DNA from: Euglena gracilis
Lineage: Eukaryota; Euglenida; Euglenophyceae; Euglenales
Length of the DNA stretch: 64,000 nucleotides
NCBI GenBank assembly: GCA_039621445.1
Contig: CP154956.1
Location: 53,153,540-53,217,539, forward strand
Direction of reading: 5' to 3'
Under the pieces are notes generated by a model. That model was not told the DNA's origin, made no database searches, and saw only the letters and a program-made list of their open reading frames with translations. The translations under genes were made by a program, and so were the position numbers. Of the stretch, positions 41,811 through 54,300 are shown in pieces; position 1 is the first letter of the stretch; each line of letters opens with the position of its first letter.

Positions 41811-41935
41811 GCCAACTCCGGCGAAAAAAGGCACTAAGCGGGACCTCCTAACCCAGCGCAGCGAACAATCACACAACAAACCGCCGGCGAGCAAGGCATG
41901 GCCTCACAAGGGCAAAGTGCGGAGCCCGAGGTGTC
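41811..41935 (-). repeat. Left inverted repeat and left terminus of D
   Basis: The inverted repeat (about 41,811-41,905, GCCAACTCCGGCGAAAAAAG…) mirrors about 37,470-37,560. The terminus 41,901-41,935 ends GAGCCCGAGGTGTC. The adjoining string AGCCCGAGGTGTCTT also occurs at the host gene's stop codon (42,186-42,200). Confidence 0.8.
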
Positions 41936-42183
41936 TTTTGCGTTCAGGGCAGAGGCAGTAAGCAGAAAATTCAAATTCAGCGCGTCGCACCACAAAAACC
42001 CAAACACGGTGCCCCCCCACTTCTGGTTTCCAAACTCCTTTTCAGTCTACCGCCTTTTATTGTCGAAGGGCCACCCCCGTCATCAAGCGCCGAAAACCAA
42101 AAGGGGGGGGTGTACTAAAATTTGCCGAATGTTTTGGGCCACTTTTTTTTTGGGGGGGGGCGATCGAGGGTAACAGTTTGCCC
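41936..42183. other. Spacer between D and the SNF2 gene
   Basis: About 250 bp with C-runs and T/G-runs. It is probably the 3' flank of the SNF2 gene and the insertion-site flank of D. No further feature seen. Confidence 0.4.
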
Positions 42184-42339
42184 TCAGCCCGAGGTGTCTT
42201 CCGGAGAGCTTCCCACCAAGGCTGGGTGCAGAGAACAATATGCAGCAATTGTTGGCATGAACACTCCCCTGCGCCCCTCCGACTCTCCTCCAAAAAACGT
42301 TCTGATTTCATCAACCGTCAAGCCAAATTCGGGATACAC
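42184..42339 (-). CDS. SNF2 last exon (tentative)
   Basis: 156 nt, encoding VYPEFGLTVDEIRTFFGG, FMPTIAAYCSLHPALVG and SSPEDTSG, then TGA. I do not recognise a domain. It is assigned to the gene because of position, coding-like composition and a frame-keeping CAG/CTG intron. Confidence 0.45.
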   Translation of the reverse strand: MYPEFGLTVDEIRTFFGGESEGRRGVFMPTIAAYCSLHPALVGSSPEDTSG

Positions 42340-45300
42340 ATTTTCAGCATCCTTATTGCGCTAGAGAAATATGGACACAAAATGGGGGGAAAACGCACGA
42401 AAAAATGGGACCTGGACATCCTGTTCTGGATCGGGGGGACGCAGAACCACGGAAAAGCAACAGTTGAGCCCGTCGCCTCGAAGTCTATAAACCTCAAGGG
42501 TTCAGGTTGGGTGTGGCTGGTTCCCCTCAGGGCCTCGGTTGCCACAAAGCGCCGCCGCCAGTTTGCGGAACAGGGTCCGGTCTGGGGATAACTGTGGGTC
42601 CCCGTCCACCGCGGTGTCCACCACGGCCTCCTTTTTCTGAAGCAGCGAAAACATGTACTCGTCGATTGTGTTGCTCGTCAAGATGTGGGGGCACAGTGCG
42701 CCTCGACAGGGGAAGAGTAAAAAGAAGGGTTTTTTGTAGAGAGAAATTCGAACCCTGACGCACCAGGGAGATGCTTCAGGCGCCAGAAGAAACTGTTCGG
42801 CCACTTTGCATCTGGGTTGCTCTTTGCTCCAATTCTTCACTTCCGAGAATATGGAAATGTTTGCGAGGCAGGAGGCTAAGGGGTCCATACAGGGAGAAAT
42901 CTGGGAGAAATGAGTGTGTACTGCTATCCGAACCCTCGCATCCGGAGCATTGATCCCTGAGGGCATGCGCTCCCAAATGCCAGTGAGGGATGGCGCATCC
43001 TGGGTAATTCACCCGAACTCGATCAGCTTTCTGCCAGGCCACTTTTTTTTGAAATAATACCATGAAGAGAAATGGAAGGGGGGAGGATGGTCACTCTCTC
43101 TTCTAAATCGGCGTTGCTGGGGGAACTCCTTGAGAAACTCCTTGCCGACCCGAGAGTGTGTGCTTGTGGGGGAAGTGTGTTGTCAGTCAGTGAGGTGCGC
43201 GTTTGTTGTCAGTGTGTGTTGTAGTTTCGCCCCAGGCTGACAGGTGGGGCATCGTCAGAGGTTACGATCCTGACAACCCTTGTTCCCAACCGATCTTGTC
43301 TATGTGGTCTTCGGCAGGCGGCAAACACCTCAAATTGTGCCTGTGGGAAAACTGGAAGGAATGGCTGAGAAGCTTTTGCTTAAGGACCCCAGGGGAGGGT
43401 ACTGGCTAGCCAATCGGCTAGACACTGGAAAAAATGGACTAGCTAGACCCCCCTCCCCCCCGGGGGGGAGGGGGGGTCCGGGGTACCCCAACTGGAAAAA
43501 AATTTTCCTCCGGTGCTGTGCGCCGAGGTGGAAATCAGGTTTTTAATAGGTTTTTGGCTGATTTTGTTCCAAATATTCCCAAAAATGGCCAAAAACGGGC
43601 ATCTTGGGCCATTTTTGGGGGTCCCAAAAAAATTCCGGCACTTCGCGCCGGTCACTGAAAAAGTTTTTCCACTAGCTAGCCCTGCTAGCAGACCCCCCGG
43701 TGGGGGGTCTGCTAGAAATCCCACTAGCCAATTTTGGACTAGCTGCACTCCAGCCCCCCCCCCCCCGGGGGGGGTACTGCAATCCCTTAAGCAAAAGCCT
43801 GGAAGAGACCGACACCAACTTACCAATAGGGTTGGCCCACAAGGTTAACAAAACCCATTAGATTTCTCAGAATCCCATTCAGCCCTTGGCCCTTTAGAAG
43901 GTCTTTGTTGCCTTATTTTGGAGGAGCATGGGGATTCGAACGCTTCTTCCAAGGCCACCTTTCCCGTTGGGCACAGTCCCTCAACGGAGAAAAAGCAGCC
44001 TTCCTCCTGCCCGATGCGGTGTAGACGGTCACCATCGGCCCTGTGCATACACACCCTACGGGCAAAAAAAGAAGAGACTTAATTTTCTTCATTTTTCTTC
44101 AGACATATGATTCCTCCATGTCTTTGGTAGAGGCCATTATAATTCGTCCCGTGCGGGGGACAGGCTTTTTAAGACCCCCCCCAGGCCCCACCCACTCACT
44201 CCGGCGTCAGACCTCCAGGGGGACCACCCAAAATCAGGCAGGCTGTGGGAATTCCCCAAAATCTCCGGACCTTGGGTTGAAAGAAAGCCGGGGGGATTTA
44301 TGAAGCCTTCAGCAAAATTGTGGGAAAAGTGGGATTGCTGAAAAAATCGTATATTTTGGAAAATGCAAAGATATTGATATCGAGATCCAAAAATTTTGCA
44401 ATTTATTTTGAATTTTGCATCTCTTGACCCACCCCTGGGGGGGGGGGGGGGTCCAGGGCCGGGCCCAGGTTTGGTTGGTTTGGAAATTTTATTGGGAAAA
44501 TGCCCTTGGACGGCCGATTTGGGGGGGGTCGCAGGGGAAATTAGCATGCGCAACGCAACTTTTTTGGAATATTTTCCCGCAGTTTCTGCAATTCTTTGGA
44601 TTGTCTGAAATTTAAAAGAGCATTGACGTGATGTTGCTTTGCCATGACAAATGTTGATTGTAAATTTCATGTAATGCTTAGGGGCCCGGGTGAAACAAAG
44701 GTTCAAAAGCACCGTTTTTGTATTTGCTGGTTCCAAAAATGCCGCTTTTTGAAAATAAAAGGGAAGATCTCAGCTTTGGATAGGTTCTCACTTTGAGGTT
44801 GAAAGTTTCATTTATTTGTGAGATCCCGTGTCGTGATTCCCCACGGATGATGCTTTTTGAGAAGATTCCAACACGGCGACCTCGATGGGCAATCGACTTC
44901 GGAGGTAGAGCTCAAAAAAACAGGCGCAGGCCCTGTCCTCCGCCTGGTGCATGGCGGCCGGGGTCCAGGGCAGCTCCACGACAAGGGCATCCGAGGCGGC
45001 GGTGAGCGTGATGCCATAGCCTGCCGCCAGGATGTTACAGACGATGACCCGGGTGGCGGGGTCCGTCTGGAAGGCGTCCACCCGAAGCTGCCGGGCGGCA
45101 CACAGCGTGTCCCCCGTGATGGTCGGGGATGGAGCACTGCGCAGTGGTGGGCAGTGGTGGTGCTTTCCCAAAAGTTCCCTGTGGCATCACCTGCCTCTTT
45201 GTGCTTCCTTGTGGTAATTTCTGAAACGTTTGGAATGCCGAATAATTCCTGGCGCCTTTTAAGACCATTTTAAGTTTATTTGGGCCATTTTCATCGTCAG

Positions 45301-48300
45301 AGATTGCAGCTGAGGGAGGGGAGGTCAGATAAAGTCCCCCACGAGAGGAGAGTTGCAAAAACCCATCGAAAGTCCCTTCAAAAACCCTCAAAAAATTCTC
45401 AATTTGCAATATTAAGTGGCGCTGCTCCCCCTCTCTCCAAGACGGACAAAACGTTGTGGCACATTGATCATTGGTGCCTGCTGCACCGGTTTCGTGCACC
45501 CCAACTGGTCCTAAAAAAGAAGGAAGACATTGGGTTGACCCCAGGGCCGATAATGGGGGGAAATCATCCAGAAAAAGCAACAGGTAAGGCCTTTTGGCAT
45601 GACCTGGCACATGGATGTACTGTCACGGAGACTACTTTCCACACTGAGTGGGTCCGCACCCACCCACCCCCTGGAATGGGGTCCCAGAGCTGTTCGGGAA
45701 GGCTGGGTGGGGGTCGACACCCCACACACCCCCACCCATGGGTTTCTGGGATTCCCCTTCAGCCCAACCCTGGGGGGGGGGGGTTCGGGGGACCCACTTT
45801 TCGGGGTTTTGGGTCCCAAAAGCTATTAGGAGCGTTAAAAACTTAAAAAAGGTTAAAGGTCTACCTGTTGTCTCTCCCCTCCCCAGTTGGCACCTTGGAT
45901 GCATTCTACCACGTCCATGACTATGGCATGCCTGGTCCATAAATGCAACCGGGCAGCGCCGTGGAAAGGGAATGCTCCAGACACGCAGACAAAGCCTACA
46001 CACAGGCATACAGGCATACAGGCATACAGGAAAATTTGGGATTTGTGGTTCATGGCACAGGATTAGGTTCATCGCCGCCAAACGTATCCCTCTCTGTCCA
46101 CAGATGGTATCCCTGTTCTTAGGTCCCTTTGCCTCTTTCCTTGGACTTGTGGGATTTCGTCTTTCCTTCAATGCCTCTGCCCTTTTGCCTTGCATGTAAA
46201 CACTCAAAGAATAAATTGATGGGGTTTAGTTTTGGGGTAAACAGAACAGAACAAGAAAATCACAAAGAAACCTGATCACCACACACACATATGCACTCCA
46301 GACTCGACCAGCCACGCGAAACCACGCGGTCCCCCACTCACCACCCCTTTGTCCCGGTGCGCGTCCGCGATCCGTGCCACCGTGTCGCGGTGCCACGCGA
46401 AGACCACCAGCTTGCGGGGGCGGTCCGGGCTCTGGCTGCGGAAGAACTCCTCGACCCACTCGATCACCGCGTCCACCTTCGCCTCCGCCGCCAGCTGCCG
46501 CAGCTCCCCCAGGCGGTGCAGGAACTCGTGGTCCTCCAACACCACCTCCCCGCTCTCCAGCGTCAGTGGATGGAGGTGTCGGGGGCCAGGGTGTCCCCCG
46601 CACACGCGGCGGCAATCCACCCGCAAAAATGATTGGTTGGCGGTCCACTTCGAGGCCCCAGGCAACGACGGAACCCACCTTTGTCATCACAAAGGCAAAA
46701 AAAACAACATTTCCCCTTAAACACAATTGGACCAATCATTTTTAAAGGGTTCCCATAAAGCACTTTTTGTGTGTTGTGCGGTAAACCGTAAAGGAGGGGG
46801 ACCTGTGGCGCTGGTGAGATGCCACGATGCCCCCTCCCAAACCACAGCTCCTTTCCACACCACAGGTCCTGAAAGCAGGACGATTTGGTTCGTTTGATTT
46901 GGTATCGGAGAGCCCAAAGTTGGGGGCAGCAAACGCATTGGCATGGTGGTGCCGAACGGTGTAATCTACAGAGTGAGCAGTGAGTTGGAACCAGGCTTCT
47001 TTTTAAGACCCCCGGGGGGGAGGGGGGGGGCCCCCCCCACCCACCCAGGGTGGCGCGGGACCCCCCCCGGGGGGGGGGGGGGTGGGGACCCCCCCCAAAA
47101 TCGGGCCCGTTAAAGGCAATTTTCAAAAATTTTCGGCGCTTTGCGCCGAAAAGGTATACCCAGCGCCTCCGGCGCAGGACCCCCCCCCCCCGGGGGGGGC
47201 CCGGCCCGGACCCACCCACCCACCCCCCGGGGGGGGGGGGGGGGGGGCGGGGACCTAAAAAAAAAGCCTGGTTGGAACCCTCTCCCCAAAACCACTCCTG
47301 GAAATGTGACACAAACTCTTCTTGAGCACCTTCACGTCCCACCCACTTCAGTCGTTGGAACTCCTGTGACACACCTGTCCAGGAGGGAAATATAGATAGA
47401 CCACCAGGTTGTTAAACTGCTCAGTAGCCGTCAACTCTCATTAACCCAGCACATTTGCTGACTTCAAACAAAATTCATGGGAAATAATGAACATCGTTGA
47501 CTTTACAGTTTCCCGTAAAACTTCTTTTCACAAGTTACATACTCACATGCTGCCCAAGCCCAAGGAGTCTACAGGGGTCTCCTTCTTGCAAAAGAGGATC
47601 GAAAGAGATTCGAAATTTTTGGATCTCAAAAATCACAAAAAGCACCAAAAAATACGGGGGAAAAAACAGAAAATCAGAAAATCATGGGTGAAAGACGTCA
47701 AAAAGAGCATATTTGCATTTTTTCAAAAATTGATAATTTTATCAAATTCCCCCAAAAAACGAAAAAATTTCTGTAGGACTGTTGTCGCCACCAGCCCGGG
47801 CCGACAAAGCTGTTTTCACTCGCCGCAGACCCCTACGCACCCCCCCCCCTTATAACACCCCCTTGCCAGCTTGGGGGTATTTAGAACCATAATTGCCCTG
47901 ATTTTGCCAATTGCCCTAATTTTGCCAAGATGCATTTCAAGTGGAAGTAGGTCATGGAAATGAATCACGAGAATATTCATTCTTTAAACCATTTCATCTT
48001 TTGATTATTTTACAGTAATATTAACCGAACGGTTATACATTTTGATTCCTCACCATTTCAACAATGCAACGCCTGACAGGTGTGCCCATCAAATGCCCTG
48101 TATTTGGATTACAGCTGATCAGAGCCAAGGATTGTTGGAGTGAGACGTTGTCGCTGGCAATGAGAAAAAATTGAGTTGCAAATACCTGGGACGTTGTGTT
48201 TTTGAACGCCAATTGTTTTTTTCAAAGTCTCCATGTTTTGCAGATTTTTGTTGCCCCCCTTAGTGTTCCCACAGGGGGTACAAGAAGAGTACAGTGTCAG

Positions 48301-51300
48301 GGCACTGTTTGTAAAGGATTCTTGGAACAAAGAGAGAAAAAGTCTTTTGGTTGGTTTCAAGTGCTTTCATTCCCATCAAACTGCAAACCAACGCGAAAAT
48401 GCTGGGGGGCTGCAAGTTTTAAGCCTGAGAACCAAAAGGCTTCATTTTGGAATTTTAGGTGGCCGTGGGTCTAACTTGGTTGGTTAGTCCACGGCCTATG
48501 GAAACAGTAAGGGGGCTCGCCCCCCCCCCTCACTGTTTCTCTGCTCCCATGGACTCAAAAGGGGGGCCAGAGGACGGGAACACCAAGGGGGGGCATAGCA
48601 GTGCCGAGCACTGGTTAAAAAGAAGATGGGATGGCAACAAGAATAATAACTTGGTCAATCAATTGTGGACATCATCCAATGATTCAGCGATTGAATGACC
48701 ATGAAGTGCATGATGCAGGTACAAATTTTGGTTAGAGGTCGGCCACTTTGCCCTCCCCCCTCTGCCAGCTGAGCTGTTTAAGGATGCCATTTTCCGTTTT
48801 TTTTTAAAATCTTTGCAGGTAATTTTTGATGGCTTTTTTTGGGTTTTGTCTCTATTTGTGTCTCTGTTTTATATTAAGATTTAAACCCACGTCATATCTT
48901 TGACACAACCACCTAGGAGTATGCCTACGGGAGGGCAAACTCCAGGAGAAACCGTGGTCTGGACTTCCGCATCGGCTTCTTGCCCTCCTCCCGCAGTCTC
49001 TGGTCCTTCAGGAATTTGCGGAAGCGCTGGAGGCAATCCCAGCGGCAGAGCGTTGCTTCGGGCTTCAGTTCCCCCCCTCCAGATAGGTGGCGAGGTGGCG
49101 AAACAATGCCCTACTGGTAGTCCCGCATCAGTCGGGGGCTGGCAAAAGCATGCCTTGCAGTGTGGAGGACACCTTGTCCACAACTCGGGCCCAGTTAGTG
49201 CGGGGGTTTGGAGTGTGGATGATGCTGCGGCACAAGCTGGGTCAGAGTCCATGTCGCAAAACACCAAAAAAACACGCATCATCCATATTACCCACAAACC
49301 CAGCCACGATCTTTTTGCGTGCAGTGGATCACTGCCCACATGACCAGAGTTCGATGGTTAACCGACTTGGGTCCTCCCAATGGAACACCGCTGGCGGGGT
49401 TCCATTAGGAGGATCCAGGGGGGTCCGAGGAGAATTTTGAGTTATTGACGGAATTGGGTTAGGGTAAGGAGTTAGGCCTAACTTTAAGCCTAACTTCCAG
49501 ATTAGCATTAGGAGTACACATTTTTCACAGACCCCCTGGATTTTTCCAGGATAGACCCCCCATGACCCAGTTAACCATTTAACCAGTTGACCATTTTTTT
49601 GGCCAGGTTAATCAACTGCTCGATGGCTGAATGGTTAACCAGTGAAGGCCGAAGGTGGAGGCAGTGTAACAGCAACACCAGTTGTAAATACATTGGCAAC
49701 GTTCATGGCCTGTGTTGTTTGTGCTGTGTCGGAAATGTATAATTCCAGCTGGCTTTCCAAATTGGAAAAACACAACTGCTGGGACAGCACATGGCATGAG
49801 CCCTTTCCATGTGATGAGAATAGCCCCTCCCCCCAATAAACGTAGTATGTCTCCGACAATACTTCATGAAATTTGAATGGAAGGCCTATTTCGCAATGTT
49901 CTTCATATCCAAACAGGAAGAAGCCACGTGCAATCATAAGATACTCCGTCGATTGGAATGAAATCAAATGTGTCTCCAGTATTTTCATAACATGTTGGTC
50001 AGACAGCCGGCGACTAAACAACACCCCAGGATTGTAAAAGGATCATGGTGAATGATATGTGTCACTGACCTGCCCACACTTGCATTTTTTTTGTTTGCCA
50101 GTGATGCCCATTTTGGTGGAGATCTTGGCAAATTCCTAATTTTGGGATTAAAACCTTGGAATTTAGGGTTGATGATGCCTAAGTTAGCTCTAAAATCCTA
50201 ATTTGAAATTTCGAGATTCCTAATTTTGGCAGATTCTGAATTGTCCGCTTGTTAATCCTATTCTGACCACCATAAATAAAATACGCTGTGACCCTTCAAC
50301 GGGAACCTCCACCCACCCATGATGCAAAATTGACTGCGGGGCGAGCCATAACTGCGCGCTTGATGTGTTTGCCCCCAAACCAACTCCCTTTTTTTTTACC
50401 TTGGCCAGCTGACCATGGTTAATAAATTTGGAGATGACTGTTTCTACATGATACAATCCATTATGGACAGACATGAAAAGGATTAAACGGACCAGTCTAC
50501 TTACGAGGAAAAACGCCCAAGAATAAGAATGGGAACAAAGGTTTGGTTATATGCCTGCCGTCCAGTCTGCATGTTGTTCACCATCAACACTTGTGCTGCA
50601 ATGGAGTCAGCAAAGGAGGCATTGGATCCTCAACAGCAAGCAGCTTGCTGCCACGCACATAAGTCACGACGCACTCCTTCTGGGGGAGCTGGGGCAGCAC
50701 ACCGTCCTTGGTCCGCCGCAGGAAGCAGCTACTGCGCAACTTCTCGTTCAATTCCTCAAGGTTCAGGCCCTGAGAGCAGTGCTGCCCATCAGGAAGAAAG
50801 AATTTGGTGCATAAAAGAAACCAACACTGCATGCCCTTCCACGATGCTCATTTCAGGAGCCTTGAGGCATTTATTTTTTTGCATACATACATTTTACATT
50901 CATTTTACAATACATACACCTAACACGCACGACTGTTGGATAGTTTTTACGGCAATTTTAGTCAGTTTTGACAAAATTTTGGCCGACTTTGATAAAATTT
51001 CGGCCATCCTTGACATTGGCCAATTATGCTTGGGGTTGGCTCAAAAGAAACAGCAATTTTGTCAATTTTTGACAAACACTGCAGTAAAAACAGACCCACA
51101 ATTTCTCCCCGAATTTTGTCCCAGCCGCGATCTGCGTCGGTGTGAACAGTTGCGGATTTCATAGACAGTCACACATTCATGGTTGAACGACGGATATTTG
51201 TACCCACGTTCCTTGAAAAATGTGTGCTATTTCTGGTGAAAGATGGCCAACGTTGTTGCCAACGTTGCTGTCACTTTTGGCCAAAACTGGTTTCATAATT

Positions 51301-54300
51301 GGCCAAAACAAAAAATTTAAAGTGCAGTTGATGTGAAGAATGGCCAAAGGTTGAACCACAGTCACCAATTTTTTTTGGTAAATATGGAGTTAATGCTGGC
51401 CAAATTAGGTGTGTGTTTGCCGTAGTATACCCCCCCCACTTATAAACCCCCGGGGGTTAGTAGGATCTGGTTTGGTTGGTCGGCCGAAGGGGGGGGGTTT
51501 ATAAGTAAGGGGGGTTATAAGTCCCGGAATTGTTGGTGAAAATCCGAACCCCAAAAATGACCCCGAAACCCTCCCAAATTGGCAATTTTTGGCAAATTTG
51601 GTCAAAAATGGCATTTTGATGATGGTCGATCTCAAAAAAGGGCCAAAAATCAGTTTTTGGGGGGTTTGCGGCCGAAAAAATCGTCCCCAGCGGCTTTCAT
51701 TTTTCTTCCCCGAAGGGGGGGTTATAAGTCCCGGTTTGGTTGGTCGGCCCGAGGGGGGGGTTGGTAAGTGGGGGGGGGGGGTTAGTAAGGGGGGGGGGGG
51801 TTATAAGTGGGGGGGGGGGGTTATCAATCTTCAGGAGTTTCTGCAGTGTCGAATTTTGTGAAATTGAGAAGATGCAGGTAAAGATTGTGCTTCAGACAAG
51901 TCTGCTCAGATGGGAGAGGATGATATGGCTTGTGTGTAACCAAAACGATCAGGTGGGGCTCAAGTTTTCAGTTTCAGTGAAGGTTCCCCTTGATGCACCC
52001 GGATGCAAATTCAACACCAAATTAACAGATAAAATTTCCATCTAACAAAACGTCGTGCTGCAGATGAATGCCAAAACTTATGGTAATATCCTATAAAAAT
52101 AAAAATAAAAATAACAAACAAAGGAGTGATACTAGGAGTGATACACACAAGAGAAAGAAGCACATTGCCTTGAACCAGCAAAAACAACCAAAAAACAGTG
52201 TGACTGCTCTCGGGATGCAGCACCATGATAATCCATAAACGCCACCAGTTTCCCCCCAATTACGGCTCTGCGGGCTTTAGTTTGCTCCTGCTGCCACCGC
52301 CCTCTCCTCTCATTCAACATACAAAAAAAATGAAAAGACAAATCCCAAAGGTCACCTGGGGGGCTCAGGGGGACCCGGGGACCCACTTTTGAGGGGGTCC
52401 TTAAAAAAAATAAGGGAAAACCCACCTCTGGTGGGGAACCCACTTGCCCCCCCAGGGGGGGGGGCTCGTCCAGGACGCCCCACACCCGGGTCACGAAACT
52501 TGATAAAACCTCTGCTCCTGTTGTATGCTCTTATTTCACCACCATTCTGAACCAATTTCCCGACGCTTCTGGTCATTTTGCTTCCTCGTTCACCAGGGGG
52601 GAGATTATCATTTCGAGCAGATCGTTTCTCAGGAATTGGGTGGGGGGTTACGATTTGGAGGGGGGTGTTACTTTCGGGGATGTATTTGCATGTATCGGCA
52701 AACGATTGGTCATACACTTGAACATTTGGTGGGAAATAAACACATCAGCTTGTTCTGATTTCCGGAATTCCCATCTTGATTTGTCACCGAACTTCGTCTC
52801 ATTTTGAACCCCCAACAACACTTGACCTTTCCTTTGACTTCTTCAGAGCAAAAGGAGGCGCTGAAAGGCTCGTTGCGTACCGGTCTAAGAACTGCTGGCG
52901 GGAGCCGAACACCTGCTCCAGCCGGCCCAGGATCTTCAGCTGCGAGACCAGCTCCTTCGGGCGGCTCGGCATCGGCGTGCCGGAGAGCAGCAGGACGAGG
53001 TGGTCCATGACCTGGGGTTTCTTCCGGACCACCTTCGGCCGGCCCCCGTGGATTTGGGCCGCCAACTTCGCCACCGCGACCGTCACTGGGGTCATCCCCT
53101 CGTCTTGTGCAGGGACCTCACAAGGTATTGATTGAACAAAGTGGGGTGGGCCGGTGGGACCCCTCCCCTTTCCATCTGATTGGTTCGGTTGATTGATTGA
53201 TTGACTGATTGACTGATTGACTCATTGTGTGCGGGGAGGGGGTTACTCCAGCTGAGCTGCTCACTCTTAAAAACGGAGGAGGTCGTGCATTTTGCACGTT
53301 GAACCTGTTTGCTTCATTTCCAAAATGGGGTTACCTACAACCACCTCTTTTGGTTGGGAAAGTTCTTTTTTTTGTGTGTAAGCTGTTTCGAGTTGTCAAA
53401 TATGCAATTCATCGTGCCTCTCCACTTTCAATTGCTTCGGCAGTTTTCCCCTCCCACAAAAAAAAGAAACGAACGGATGCACTGGGCATGCTGGTCTTTC
53501 ACTCGATGGCTCTCGTCCACAATCAAGCCCTTGAATGCCATCTGCATCAGTTCGGGTCAGGGCGTCGATTCTACCCAGGCTTCTTTTAAGACCTGGGGGA
53601 CCCCCCAAAAATCGGGCCATCTGAGGGCATTTCCCAAAAAAAAAAAAACTTTGGTACTTAGCGCTGAGACCCATAACCGGGCCTCTGGCCTGGAACCCCC
53701 TCCATAGGGTCTTCTGACTTAAAAAGAAGCCTGATTCTACCCCAGAAGATCCTGAATTTAGGTGCCGGAAAGGAGCTGCTGGCTGACCCCCCCCCTGCAT
53801 GGGAATGGACCAGAGTAGCCAGAATGGGCCAGTGGCTGAACCGACCGAGAAAAAAATCAAACTCAAAACGTCTCCTCCTCCCCATAGCAAATTGTGCAAA
53901 AAAATCAATTTTCACACCTAAACCTCACCTGGACAAACCATCTTCGATGGATTTTCTGATCCAGTACACCCAGAATCCTCGAAGACAAAAAAACTGTAAC
54001 GTTGCAACACCGCTGAGGTATTTTTGGGGTTCTGGATGAACCCAAAGGTTGCGCACTGAGACAGCACATTCTAAAAATGATCCCTTCCTGGCTTAAAAGA
54101 ATTCAATTATCCACAAATTCACAAAAAAAAATAAGAACAGAGCATCCTCATGCCCCTGCTCCCCCCCACTTGTCTGGGAATTGTCGCAGGTATTACATTC
54201 GCCATTCGGGGTTAATCAAAAGAATAGGGTTGGGTTTAAGTGTTGCATTTCCGTTTGAACACTTGTACACCACAATTGGGTCTTATCATTGGCGGCATCT

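Larger units (their letters stand above)
37401..41935 (-). mobile_element. Most intact type 1 DIRS element D
   Basis: Read on the minus strand. The left terminus is at about 41,901-41,935, the left inverted repeat at about 41,811-41,905, and the leader and genes run down to 37,521. The internal complementary region is at about 37,695-37,799, the right inverted repeat at about 37,470-37,560, and the right terminus at 37,401-37,472. Unlike C, the gag-RT-RNase H-methyltransferase polyprotein is one uninterrupted frame and YR is open. By sequence this is the best candidate for an autonomous copy in the window. Confidence 0.9.

Noticed and set aside
43443-43826. Proline/glycine-rich frames over the 43.4-43.8 kb element (also 47.0-47.3, 56.2-56.5 and 57.3-57.8 kb)
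   Set aside because: Long G and C runs produce open Gly/Pro frames on both strands. They follow the repeat element boundaries and show no protein family.
46291-46745. Three plus-strand frames at 46,291-46,745
   Set aside because: They are antisense to the SNF2 motif IV exon, whose minus-strand translation matches the family.
49635-50024. 129-codon minus-strand frame MLFSRRLSDQHV
   Set aside because: AT-rich, with no similarity I recognise and no fit to SNF2 spacing. It was not strong enough to call a gene.
53182-53225. GATTGATTGACTGATT tract
   Set aside because: A simple microsatellite inside an intron; noted in the intron entry but not a separate signal.
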